DNA of 64,000 nt from Tetrahymena elliotti 4EA (taxonomy: Eukaryota > Ciliophora > Oligohymenophorea > Hymenostomatida > Tetrahymenidae). The DNA lies in assembly GCA_000231825.2 (NCBI GenBank), contig JH720308.1, forward strand, positions 396,483 through 460,482, given 5' to 3'. Below are positions 37,538-53,321 of the stretch, in pieces. The position numbers were made by a program, and so were the translations under genes. The first letter of the stretch is position 1. Every line of letters starts with the position of its first letter. The notes beneath the pieces were generated by a model. The model saw only the letters and a program-made list of their open reading frames with translations. It had not been told where the DNA came from and made no database searches.

Positions 37538-40500
37538 TCACTTAGAGGAAGCAAGCTTACGGAGAACGTAAAGGAGGATACCACCGTGCTTGAAGTATTA
37601 AACTTCGACATCGGTATCTAATCTACATTTAGTAGTGAAAGTTCTGCCATCATCAACTTTAACAGTGACATCTTAGTTAACCTTCAAGTTACCTTCTTAT
37701 AAATCAATAGAGTATCTTTCCTTACCAGTTAAACCTAAAGTATCAGCACTTTCACCTTCCTTGAATTCTAAAGGAAGAATACCCATACCAATAAGGTTAG
37801 ATCTGTGGATTCTTTCATAAGATTAGGCAACAACGACCTTGACACCTTGTAAGTAAGGACCCCTAAATTATTGTTAATTTTATTGATTAATAAGGAGTTA
37901 AAAAATAAATAAAATATTTACTTAGCAGCCCAATCACGAGATGAACCAGTACCATATTCTTTACCACCAAAAATAACAGTGGGAATACCAGCTTGAATGT
38001 ATCTGCTAGCAGCATCAAAAATGGAAAGAACTTCTCCAGTAGGAATGTGAACGGTGTTAGGACCAACCTTACCACCTAATAACTTGTTAACAAGTCTAAC
38101 ATTAGCAAAAGTACCTCTGGCCATAACTTCATCGTTACCTCTACGAGCACCATAAGAGTTGAAGTCCTTTTGAGGAACACCTCTTTCTAACAAATACTTA
38201 CCGGCAGGAGAATCCTTGGCAATGTTACCAGCAGGAGAGATGTGATCAGTAGTGATAGAGTCACCAAAGTTACCTAAGCAGTAAGCGTTTTCAATACTCT
38301 TGATGGGAGTTAAATCTAATTAGCAGTTGAAGAAAGGAGGGTTATGAATATAAGTAGATTCTTCCTTCCATTCATATTAGATACCTTGAGTGACCTAAAG
38401 ACTGTTCCATCTATCAGTACCCTTAGCAATTCTAGAGTAGTTTTCAGTAAACATTTCAGGAGTGATGATCTTAGCAGCAAGAGCTTCAACTTCTTCTCTG
38501 GAAGGCCAGATATCTCTCAAGAAAACATCATGACCGTTTTAGTCCTTACCCAAAGGTTGAGTTTCGAAGTTGAAGTTAACGTTACCGGCAAGAGCATAAG
38601 CAACAACTAAAGGAGGGGAAGCCAAGTAGTTAGCTCTAGTTTAAGGATGTACTCTACCTTCGAAGTTTCTGTTACCAGAAAGAACGGCAGCAGCAACAAA
38701 ATCGTTATCCTTAACAACTTGATTAAGAACGGGATCAACGAAATCACCAGAGTTACCAATACAGGTCATGCAACCATAACCAGCATGAGTGAAACCCAAG
38801 GTGTTCATGAAATCTGTAACTCCAGCCTTTTCGTAATACTTGGTGACGACCTTTTTATGAAAATTTAAAATGAATACATTTTCTTTCAATAAATTCAATT
38901 TATTTTTGTATGTAATCAATTCAATTCATTTTTTTATGTGGATTATTATTTGCTAATTAATTTTCTTATATTTTTGCTAGGTCTTTTTATTGAGATTTGC
39001 TTTTAAATTAAAATATCTATTATTATTTTAAGAAGCTTATTTTATTTAGAAAATAACCTATTTCATATTTTTTTTAAATGCCTTCAAAATTATTTACAAA
39101 TCATTTCTTTTCTAAAATTTATTTTTTTTAATTACCTAAGAACCAGGAGAAAGAGAAGTCTTAACATAAGCAGGAACCTTGAGACCCTTTTAGACTGCAT
39201 TCTTGGCAAGAAGACCAGCAGCAAGCATGACACCAGGGTTGGAAGTGTTGGTGCAAGAAGTGATGGCAGCAATTAAAACTTGACCATGCTTGAAAGTGAA
39301 TTCTTCACCGTTTAATTAGTACTTGACTTGCAAATCAACCTTATCGGCAGGGACACCGAAAGTCTTGAAAGTAACAGGCTTAGGTAAACCTTCGTAGAAT
39401 TCCTTTTGGACATCGCTGAGAGCAACACGATCCATAGGACGCTTAGGACCAGCCAAAGAGGGAACAACAGTGGAAAGATCTAACTTCAAAACTTCACCAG
39501 AGTAGACGGGATCATGTTGAGAACCATCATAAACTCTGAAGAGACCTTGAGCTTTGTAGTAAGCTTCAACATTCTTGATAGTTTCTTCAGATCTGCCAGT
39601 CTATCTTAAGAAAGCAATAGTTTGTTCATCAACAGGGAAGAAACCAGTAGTAGCACCATATTCAGGAGCCATGTTAGCAACAGTGGCTCTGTCTGCCAAA
39701 GTCAAATTCTTAACACCAGGACCATAGAATTCGACGAACTTACCGACGACACCTAATATATTTTAAAAATAATGGATTAAATAAAATTAGTCTATTTAAG
39801 ATGAAAGATAAGAGAATATATAGTAGTAGTTTGTTTACCTCTCTTTCTGAGCATTTGAGTGCAAGTAAGGACGAGATCAGTAGCAGTGGCAGTCTTGGGG
39901 AGATCACCAGTGAGATAGAAACCAACAACTTCGGGAAGAACCATTGCAGAGCATTCACCAAGCATGTTAGATTCAGCTTCAATACCACCAACACCCCAAC
40001 CGAGGACACCTAAACCGTTAATCATGGTAGTGTGGGAGTCAGTACCGACAACGGAATCGGGATAGAGGACGTTGTTTTTGTCTTGGAAGACAACCTTAGC
40101 TAAGTATTCTAAGTTAACTTAGTGGACAATACCAGAACCAGGGGGAACAATGCTGAAGTTTTCAAAGGCATTTTGACCCCATCTCAAGAATTCGAAACGT
40201 TCCTTGTTATTGTAGAATTCCAATTCTTCGTTCTTTTGGAGAGCATCCATAGTCTTAGCATATTCAACCTTTAATGTTAGAAATGAAAATTAATTGATTC
40301 ACCAATAATTTAATTTTAAATATGGCCATTTGATTAATATTTTTTTGAAAAGCTAATTTGATATTGATTCATTAAGAATTTAAGATAATAAAATGAGAGT
40401 TCTTGGTATAAATAAAATGCTTTTTTACCTAGATGGAGTGATCAATAACTAAATCGACTTGGCAGGCAGGGTTGATCTTTCTAGGATCTCCACCGAGTCT

Positions 40501-40824
40501 CTTGATAGCATCTCTCATAGCAGCGAGATCGACAACGAGAGGGACACCAGTGAAATCTTGTAAGATAACACGAGCAGGCTTGAAAGGGATTTCAATATCC
40601 TTGGTAGAGTTAACTTACCAGTCAAGAATCTTTTCAACATCAGCAGACTTAATGTTGAATTCATCACAATTTCTGACTGCTACTTCCAATAAAACTCTGA
40701 TAGAGTAGGGGAGCTTGCTGACTCTGGGGTCGTTTAAATCGTTCAAAGAGTAGAACTTCTTTCCTTCTAATCCAGGAACGTTCTTCAAAATTTTGTCGAA
40801 AGGGTTAGGTCTAGTTTCAGCCAT
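37538..40824 (-). CDS. ACO1: Aconitate hydratase, cytosolic/IRP1 type
   Basis: Five exons on the minus strand: 40824-40429, 40268-39839, 39752-39136, 38850-37922 and 37862-37538. They give 898 aa, close to the roughly 890 aa of the IRP1/AcnA family. The enzyme interconverts citrate and isocitrate through a 4Fe-4S cluster. The cluster cysteines are in SCTNTSNPG (about 442) and [11 protein letters not shown] (508 and 511). Other landmarks are [37 protein letters not shown] and the active-site [12 protein letters not shown]. The start MAETRPNPF has no transit peptide, so it is cytosolic; some IRP1 proteins also bind RNA, which cannot be judged here. Codon use is strongly biased to C/T-ending codons (GGT, CTC, AAC, AAG), implying high expression. 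Several other frames across this region are shadows of it. Confidence 0.97.
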
Positions 40825-43800
40825 TTTTGATTTGGTATTCTTTTTTTAAAGGTTGATGAAATAAAATTTTTAAGTTTTTCTTGTTTTTGATAAGATTATA
40901 AGATAAAAAAAGATACAATACCAAACAATTTAAATAGTTTTTGGAAATTTCATGTGTTTGATGACGCAAATCTTAGAGTGAATAGAATCAAATCTACACA
41001 ATACTTGCATAACATTTTGAAAGCAGCTCACAATTTTACTTGATATATATAATAATTTCTCAGAAAATCTATTTGATGCTTCGTTTTTCATTCTAAAGAA
41101 TATTTTTTTATTCTTATTTGTATCATCTTACATCTTTAATGAAAGAATAGATTGGCAATATTTAACTATTTTTATTCTGTTTTATATTAATGTTGTAATC
41201 ATTCCCAGTATTCCCCTTTGTAAAGAAGCCAACATGTTTTTAATATTTATTTTAATAATAAGAAAGCGAGCTTCTAGAAATAATCGATAACATAATTTAC
41301 ATAAGTCAACGTCACTTTAATAGATTATTTATTAAATTACATACCACAACTGAATAATCTATGTGCAATCTATAATACTATTTACTTTTCACTTTACAAA
41401 TACAAAACAAACTGGATTCATTTTTTGCATGAAACACAAAATTTTATCTCATTTATAAAATCTTCTGGTAAAATCATATTTTTATGCTTAATTTACATTA
41501 ATTATATCATCATATCTGTAATTATACATGCGCAATCGATCTAACATCATAAAAAGATAATTAATTTATTTTTTTTCTACTAGCAATCTCAACACAAACC
41601 TTTTTATAACGTATTATATGATAATATACCGTCACAGAAAGATTTAAATTGATTAATTTTTCGTCAATAAGAATTGTTGCCCAAAAATTTTGGAATCACT
41701 AAAATGTCAATTTATTATGATGTTTACTGCTAATTCTGGCACACTTTTGTCTCTTTCATTGTTAAAAGATGAGAATCAAAATTATTTTTTATACTACTTT
41801 CACATACTATTTAAGGAAGTGCCAAATCACTTAGTATTTTTTTTTCTTCATCAATGAATATGTCAATCTATTTTTAGATTTTTTATCAAATATTTAAGAT
41901 AAACAAGTAAAAATAGTAGTTATTTAGGCTTTTTTAAAAACCATTTTTGTTAATTATTATTATTATTATTTATTATTTAATAAAATATTTAAATTATTTG
42001 TGAAAAGATAATTTGAAAAACTTGCTCAGTCATTGCATTTTGGAATTAAGAATAATGATTCAAAAAAATGACATCAAAGTAAATGATAAATTTTTTTAAT
42101 TATTTATTAAAATAAATAAAGAGAAAAAACAAATATTTTTTTTAATTCTAAACATTATAATTTTTACAAAAATTTGTTTTATTTATTTTTAAAGCTTTAG
42201 TATCACCAAATTTTTAATTTCTTAAAATATTTAATAACATATTTTTTTTAAATAAAACATTTTGTGTAAAATTTAATTTTTGGGGAAGTATTTTATCTTA
42301 AAAAAGTTGTTCCTGTTGTTTCCTTTATTGTAGTTTTATTTTAATTTATATAAGTATACAACAATTGAATTAACTAGATTGAAATTAAATAATTTTAGAC
42401 AAAAAATTTTGAAAAATTAATTTATTTTTAAAACACAAATTAAAACAAATATATATAAATTAATTTAAGGAGATAAAGATATATCTTTCTGTTATTTTTA
42501 TAATTTAAATCTTAGTTCAAAAAGCAAAAACATATAATTAAATTTTTACATTTTTGCTTAAAAAAATTTGAATAGAGGAATTATTTTAAATAGTAATAGA
42601 AAATGAATTTCTGAATAAAAGTCTTAATATTTTTATTAATTTTTTATTTTACCAGTTCCAAGTATTTTCCAATTTATTTAAGACAAATATATAGAGAAAT
42701 TAAAAATGATTTTGATATTAATTTTATTTCAAAAAATAATAAACATAATGATTAGAAATAATAATTCATATGAAAGGAGTTATGCTGATCGAAAATTTAA
42801 ATTTAAGAGGCTGTTAAGATCAAAAAAACAAAATTAGCAAACTTAAATTATTTTTTGTAAAAAATATTTAAATAATATTCAATATTTTTAAAATAAATAA
42901 GGGTTCTAACCTAAGTTAACAAAATCAAAAACAAAAAAATGAATTTCTTTAAATTTTTATTCTTTAAAGCAATTTGTTATCTTTAAGAGTATTTTGATTT
43001 AAATGATATTTTACTTTTAAAATAATTTCAAATAGTAATTTATATTTAAAATATAAATTTTATTGAATCTATCATTCAATTTTTACTGTTAAATCAGAGT
43101 TTCACTTATTGTTTATGAATAGAGTATGATGAATTTAAAATGAAAAAAGAAGTAGATATGAGAGAGAATGAAAGTAATTTAAAATTTTATACTTCAGTAG
43201 ATATGTTGAAAAATATGAAAATAAATAAATTTGTTTGAATTTGAAAGATGGTATATTGGTTTATTTTTCTTATCAATTCAATTTTTCAAACTTAATGAGC
43301 TAATAAATTAATTATTTTCAAAATAGATTAGCATGAAGAAATTCTGAAACTTTAAATTGATAATTAATAAATGAATTGAAATTTGATAAAATTTATGAAT
43401 ATTTATTTTACTTTACTTTGAATAATATGGAATCAATGAATGAATTAGTGTAATTATCGATTGCAAAAAATATTAAGTTAGAAAATAGTTAGTTAATATT
43501 GAATGCAAAGACAATTCATTAGGGCTTAAAAATTAAACAAAACATTGACAAAGAAAGATGTAGTGAAATAAATAAAAAACAAATAAAGAAAGAAAGAAAT
43601 AAATAAATACAAATGAAACTTTGAATCAGCTTTTTTATAAACATTTTTAATCAAAAATTTGACAGGGAGAGTATAGCAAGCAAGAGGGCAGAGTGCTTAG
43701 TCTTTATGGATAAATGAAGAAATTTTGAATTAAGCAAGCAATATGCATTTATTATATGAAGGGGTTTTTGAAAGTAAAAGATTTGTTTTACTTTTTGTAT

Positions 43801-44170
43801 GGGCCTTTTGTTTGTATTGATGACATTCAAGTGATAGAAATCAAATAAATAATTTAAAGTATTGTTATTTATATGAACCTATTTTACAAAACTTTATAAA
43901 GGAAGAAGAAGAAAATAGTATTAAATAAAGTAAACGGAAATTTTTAAAATAGCAAATAAAACAAAAAGAAAAAAGAGATCATAAAAATTTCATTGTGGAG
44001 AAATTTAAAAAAGAATAAATTATTTTCTTTCGCAATAAAAGCATAAAATATTAATTACTATTTTAGTTTAGATAATCTCAGTAAGATAGCTAGTCTCCTA
44101 TTAAATTATTAGAAAACCCTTCAGCTTCAACTATATTCAACTTCTATAAATTTGAAAAATATTTTTAAAA
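40825..44170. other. Divergent intergenic region, aconitase and Polo kinase
   Basis: 3.3 kb of very AT-rich DNA between divergent genes, so it contains both promoters. No gene, tRNA or obvious repeat was seen. The AAAG/AAAT tracts near 43560-43610 are simple sequence. Confidence 0.6.
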
Positions 44171-47072
<2,902 letters not shown>

Positions 47073-47274
47073 AATTGAGCTAGAAAAGAGAATTTTCAAC
47101 TATTATTAAAAGTTACTCACTTTTCTTATTTTCTTAAGTATATAAAAAATATATTATTTCCTCATCAATAAAATAAATAATTAAGGTCAGCCTTCTTCCT
47201 TAAATACTCATATACATACCTACCTACCTTCATCATCATAATTAAAACCAAATTAAACTTTGAAAATATATATA

Positions 47275-47499
47275 ATGATTTTTATAATTTTCTTCTTTCA
47301 ACTCTTGATAATCGTATCACTAAGTAATAACAATTTTTCCACCAGATATTTGAATCCACTAAGTTTAGAAAGAAAGTATTTTTAGGAATTAACCAAAAAA
47401 GAAGAAGAAATAGACTTATTGAATAATTAATTGATTAAAAAAGAGTAAATTATTAGTTAATTAATTAATCAGCAAGTTAAGGAATTAAATTAAAAGTGA
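47275..47499 (+). CDS. Possible small secreted or membrane-anchored coiled-coil protein
   Basis: Reading frame of 74 aa with an N-terminal hydrophobic stretch (IFIIFFFQLLIIVSL), then a Lys/Glu/Gln-rich amphipathic helix with coiled-coil spacing (KKEEEIDLLNNQLIKKEQ). A less AT-rich leader precedes it (47185-47250), as is usual before genes here. It starts 200 bp after the Polo kinase stop. No family was recognised. It could be a real small gene or a chance frame, since only TGA stops a frame in this code. Confidence 0.4.
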
Positions 47500-48173
47500 A
47501 ATTGAAAAAAAATTAATTTATAATGAAATCTACTTAATATTTGTCATCAAATTTATAGTTCAGTAATAACTATTTCATTTTAATTGCTTTAAAATCAACT
47601 CAATAATTTTATTTTATTGATTTAAATATTTCTGCATCCTATTTATGATGTTTTTTAACTATTCAACTTCATTGAGACCAATATTGAATAAATTTTAATT
47701 TCTCTTATGAAATTGATGACTGTCCTTTATTTTTTAGTCTTATTTCTTTATCTGTTGCTAAAAGATTCAAGTTTTTATGCACTTGATGTTAAATTTTCTA
47801 GAATTATTTTCAAAAACAGAAACAATATTTCATTTAAAATTTGAATTAAATATTTACAGTAAACACTGTTAAAAATGAAAAATTTTTAATCAGATTTAAG
47901 TAAATTTGGAGATAGGTTTTTATATTATTTGAATCTAATTATGGAAAATAATTTCTATTTCATAGATTAATATTTCTTTTTACATTTATTTTCTACTTTG
48001 ATTTTTTCAAAAAAAAGGTATAAATTTTGAAATTTAATATTTTTTATTTTTTATTAGAAATTTTAATTAGAAGGTAATTATTTATTCTGAATTCTGTAAA
48101 AAATTTTATAATTGATAATTTAATTAATAAATTTATTAAAAAGTAATTTAAAAAGAAAATAGCTTTCTAAAAA
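47500..48173. other. Intergenic spacer
   Basis: 674 bp, AT-rich, with no feature seen. Confidence 0.5.
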
Positions 48174-48344
48174 ATGATTGAGAAGAACACTAAATTAATT
48201 ATTATGTTTATTCTTATTTTCATAGCAATTATCTTTAATAATATGGTTATTACTATTCTAGTAATGCCAGTTAGCATTGCTCTTTTACTTTGGGCTTTAG
48301 CAGATATGCAAGCTGAAGATTTGGGTCCCATAAAAGAAGACTGA
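48174..48344 (+). CDS. Small hydrophobic protein, 56 aa
   Basis: ATG 48174 to TGA 48342-48344. Nearly the whole chain is hydrophobic (IIMFILIFIAIIF, then ITILVMPVSIALLLWALA), giving one or two membrane helices and a short acidic tail. The segment has clearly better base balance than its flanks and an A-rich start context. No known family was recognised. It ends about 350 bp from the stop of the convergent channel gene. Confidence 0.5.
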   Translation: MIEKNTKLIIMFILIFIAIIFNNMVITILVMPVSIALLLWALADMQAEDLGPIKED

Positions 48345-48692
48345 AAAATGGCTCACTCTAAAAAACTTTTAAGGAACATTCAAAAAAACTAAATGTTAAA
48401 ATGAAGAGAATATTTAATTTATTTTGGTATTTTATAACATATATTTTTTATTAAACAAAGTTTCTTTTATAAATAAACTGTTAAGAATAAATTATCATTT
48501 TTTATTTTTCATTTTTCACTCTGATTATAATCAAAGCTACCGATCAAACTATTATTTCTTTCATTGTATATTGAATTTAATTTGATATTATCTATGTATT
48601 GTAATACTTTTTATAGTTTCTATTTATAATTTTAGTTTACAGACTGCTTACATTTTTTTTCTAGACTGAGCTTAAGCTTTAAAATTTTTTTC
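48345..48692. other. Convergent 3' spacer
   Basis: 348 bp between convergent stops; no feature was seen. Confidence 0.5.
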
Positions 48693-51600
48693 TCATTGCA
48701 AACTATTTTGATTTGTTTAATTATTAAAAAAATTGTTAAAGTAAGTTTAAATAATTTTGAATTTTTGTATGAATGAATTACAATCTAAAAACGATTAAGT
48801 CAAATAAAGAGTGTTAGAGTTCTAGTTTTTCCTTTTTGTAAAAGTATTGAGTAAAGCTTTAAGTGGATTTTTTATGAATATGCTTGTTATTTAGTATATG
48901 AAGTAAAAAATAACAATAAAAGTAAAACATGTAGTTATGCTGATTCCAAAAAAGTCTCTATAAATAGGTGCAAAATCAGAAATATTATCAATATCCTAGT
49001 TGAAAAAATTACCAATAAAGTAATCTTCAATATTAAACAAAATAGGACTGCCAAAAAAAACACAATTTGCCAAACATGTCAAAGGAAATAGATGTGAAAT
49101 TATTTTTAAAAATACATCAAACTGTTAAGATTCCTAAATTTTAGGTTTTCTTGAATATCTGAAAACTTTTTTAAAAAAAGATAAAAATAATTTTTTAATT
49201 TATATTAAGAAATAAAAAAAATTTACAGTAAATCTTATCTATCCAAAATAGAAAAACTAGATAAAAAAGAACAAACCAAAATAAGAGAGGAACAGCTGAT
49301 CCAAATAAAAAAGCTGCATAAAAGGTCACTAGTAACTAAGAATATCTCTTCTCTAAAGGGAAATCTTCATAAGTATATGTTTCTATCCAATCTCTGAGAA
49401 GTAGTTTTCTTGAAACATTAATTGATTTTGAAAATTTACGGTCATAAAGTTAGCTTAACTTTTTAGCTAACAAGTGAACAAATACAGCTAAAGGGTGCTT
49501 TGCTATATCAATCAGAAGTTTTAAAGAAATAACTTATACCACATTAATAAAGAACTGCTAATCTACCCAAACCAATTTTATAATTCCACTCTTCCTCAAA
49601 ATTTCTGCAGAATAAAGGAGGTTAGAAATAATACACATCAGCATCTATTTTAATGAATAATTTTAATATTTAAAAATATTAAATTAAATAATACAATATT
49701 AAGTAATTCAATCAGGAATAGTTTATGAATAAGGATTTTGCTCTAATAACTGTGGGTTTTATACTTCTCAAATTTTGTAAGCTTTTTGTTAACAAATTTT
49801 AGTAATTTGTCTACAACAAATATTCCAATCAAAAAGAAGAATGAACTTTAAGGACTAGTATCCTCTTTTTATTCTCCAAACATTTAAGAGAACCTGAAGT
49901 AGCCAATCACCATATATTCTTTATTTTATTTATTATTTAATTTTTTATTTTGAAAATAGTATTTTTAATTTTATTACAGAAAATAAATAGAATAAACGTG
50001 ACTAAAACTGTTAAAAATCTTCTTAAAAACCTAGAACATTTAGAATATTATAAGTGATCCCATATTATATTATCAGAAGCATGAGCCTTTCTCACCTTTA
50101 GATAAGACTATAAAAATTTGTTACTTTTATCTCTATTAAAGCAGCTTTTAGTTTTCATCTTGCTTTCAAATATTTATTTTTTTTGTATGTTTTCAAATGT
50201 GATCCATGCAAAATCAACCTAAATTTATTTTTTTCAATATTTTTTTAAAAATTTTAAAATGGTCAAATACAAATAATTCATTATGAGTGTTCTAAAATAT
50301 TTCAAATATTAGTGAATTTATGTTAATGAATAACCAATAATTAAAAAATGTATTTTTAGGAGTAATATTTTTCAAAAAATAAATCAGCTAAAATAATTGA
50401 AAATTATCTCTTTTTTGTTTAAAAAAGCGACTTTAGTTAAATAAATTACTAAATGGCAATCAAGATTTTTTTAAGCATCTTCTTCAATAATTTAATTAAT
50501 TTCTTATTGACTAGTTGTTATGTTTTGAATAATTTTCTATAAATCCTTATCTAGATTTTTGTTAAATAATATTTTCAAATAAAATACACAAAATAAAATA
50601 TTTTACTTTTTGAAAGAATTTAACCTAGTTATTAAAGTTCTCCAAGACTAATTTCTTTTTTACTTGATAAATCAAATATCTATCCAAATTTTAAAAGTAA
50701 ATTTGCTAGGTTTTCATCTCTTTTTTTCACAAGTTATCTTACTTGTTGTAATTTTAAATAAACCGTTCTTGATTATGAAAAATTTATATCTAAAACTATC
50801 AAATCATCTACACCGAAATTATACTATTCTCTCACAGACTAATTAAATATTGATAAGATTAGATAAATTAAAATGCAATAAAAAATGAAATTACATTTTC
50901 AATAAATTCCCATAGTTAATCTTTAATTTCATCTTTTGATTCTATGAACTCAAAAGGGGATATCTCTAATGAAAACATAGAAGACAAAATCATTTCCTTT
51001 TAAGTTAACTCATAAAAATTTTCTCTCATCTTCCTAAGTCTTTAAAAATTAATAAATTTTGAAAATTAAAAAAAATAAAGTATTGTATATTTACAAATAA
51101 AGAATAGTTAGCAATCCAATCAAGTAAGCAATACCAAGGAAAACAGTAACTATATAGACGTATTCTGCAGATATCATGCTAATATACTTTAAGCTTCCTG
51201 TTTATAATATAAAATATATTTTTGTTATTAGGCATAAAATGAATATTACCTTTGCATGAATTGGAAACATAAATAAAATATTTTGAATAAATATTGCCTT
51301 AAGTAATAAAAGAAAGAATATCAAATTTGCACTCTGTTTATCCATCGCAAGTACTAAGCAATTCTTAGTATTATTATGTGCTTTTCCAATCTTAAAGCTG
51401 ATCAATATCTAAAAAAGGATCTAAATAATAGCAGTCATTACTTTTAAGATTAGTAAAGTTATTTATTTTTCCAATAATTATAGAATCGACTTTAACTACT
51501 CCTTGAGGGCAGCTAAACTAGTAATAATTAGTTTGATTCTAATTTATATCATGTAAACTACAAATTCTATTCAAAGAAGCAATAGGAGCTATAGAAGCTC

Positions 51601-52438
51601 CATATAATAATTCATCAACTTGTTTTTAAGCTTCATAATTTTTATCTGTTGAATTTATGGATATATTTAATATTAATTGAAATAAACTCATCAAAGACAT
51701 AAATATAATGCAAAAAAGTAGAAGTTTTAGTGTTTTAAAATATAGCATTATAGAACCTCCAAATTACATCATAAATTATTTTTTATCCTTTTCTGATTAT
51801 TCATCTTATTTTTTAAAATCATGAAATACTGGACCTATAGGAGTTCTAAGAAATATATCCTTAAACGAATACTTTTATTGCTATGGAAGCAAGTGCATTT
51901 CATTTAATGATGAGTTTAAGCTAGATTTACTCAAACTTCTTAATTACTGACGAGGAAATTCATTTTATTTTTTTGTAACATTATTGCTCTCTTTTAAGTA
52001 TTCTTTATTAGGAGCGTAGCTAGTCATCAAGTTTCTAACTCTATCAAAATCAAACTAGACAAATTTAAAATCAGACATTTTAGTTTATAATTATGAATTA
52101 TTCAATTAGAAATTACATTTTACTCATCTAAGCCAAATTTTTGAATGTTCAATCTAAAAATGTTATGATCTTTTTAACTTTTAAATGGAAAATCATTTTT
52201 TTTATCAAATTAGTAATAGTAATTACCTAATTTAGCTTTCTTAGCGGACTGGTGAAATAATTACAATTTTACTACTTGGTGGCTAATCAGCATTTATATT
52301 GTTGGGTTATTCTGTATTTAGCTAATCATTTTAATTTGATATAAATGATTCATTGCTTTTATTTTAAATTGAAAACTTTTCATTCTAATCCTTATCCTCT
52401 TGTTAAGAGGCGCTGCTATTATCCATATTATTCATCAT
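48693..52438 (-). CDS. OSCA/TMEM63-type cation channel with lectin-like ectodomain
   Basis: Twelve exons: 52438-52227, 52153-52117, 52054-51250, 51197-51095, 51039-50895, 50838-50607, 50550-50450, 50387-50271, 50218-49978, 49918-49695, 49644-49227 and 49165-48693. They give 1035 aa ending at TGA 48693. OSCA/TMEM63 proteins are mechanically or osmotically gated cation channels. A Gln/Asn-rich N-terminus is followed by TM helix 1 (about 182-213). A cysteine-bearing ectodomain (214-352) has CPQGVVKVDSIIIG, CDGQTECKF and IYVSNSCK, like a SUEL/galactose-binding lectin. TM2 (362-386) precedes a long cytosolic part with VDFAWITFEN and the family signature NIIWDHL (about 635). The multi-helix pore region includes YEDFPLEKRYSQLL and AVPLLFWFVLFYLVF, then DKIYFFRYSRKPKI. 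Family assignment is by motif only. It is divergently paired with a TRPML gene. Confidence 0.82.
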
Positions 52439-53321
52439 TTATTGAAGCAAACAATAATAAATGATATGTTATTTATTTCTATTTATTTGATGAATTTAAA
52501 AAGCTTGTTTATCTAGAGTTGATGGATGATTATCTAATTAAAGCACCTTATCAGAAAAATTAACTTATAATATCAATTAATGATTGAATGGGATATCTTT
52601 GAATATTTAATTTTTTGCTTTTGACTTTATTCAAAGGTTATCAAAAAACTTTTATCCTTCTTTATTAAATTAATTTCCAAGTATTTATTTTTATTAAGTT
52701 ACTTGCTTTAAAAGAAGTAAGCTATCTAAATACTTTATTCTAAATTAATAAACATACATTTTTAATTGAATTTGATAAAAAGGTTGCTTGGTTGGAAAAA
52801 ATATAGGTCAATTATTTGTTAAAACGTTTTATATTTTAGGATAAATTATTTTCCAAAATATATTTATAAGTAATTATTGAGGGATTAAAAAATAATTAAA
52901 AGTAGTGCTACTAACCTAAAATACCATAAAAAGACTTGCAGTGAATAAGGAATGAGATACTATTTTAGAAAAAGTCTAAAAATAAAGGCAATTTGTTTAT
53001 AAAATGAGCATTTGGTAGGCTAATTCAAAATCTATAAAAATTTTTGTCAAGCCTATTTTTTCCAAAGATTGTTTAAGTTTATTAAGAGATTTTATTAATT
53101 AGAGATTATCTTTGCATTAAAACATAATCATAATCGTTCTTTTAATCATATTAAAAATTAATCAAATAGTTAAACAAATATACATCAATAAAAGGTGATT
53201 TTACACCATTTCTGATTAGTTTTTTCATAGCTACTTCTAGATACTATTTATATCATATTAGCCACTATATTTACTCTCTCAGTCTTAAATAGTTAAGCAT
53301 AATAAACGCGTTTGATAAAAA
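52439..53321. promoter_or_regulatory. Shared divergent promoter region of two channel genes
   Basis: 883 bp between the starts of the OSCA/TMEM63-type gene (minus) and the TRPML gene (plus). Both promoters must lie here or overlap. It is AT-rich with no recognisable element. Its role is inferred from gene orientation only. Confidence 0.5.

Noticed and set aside
38344..40708. Several plus-strand frames of 70-88 codons
   Set aside because: All are antisense shadows of aconitase exons.
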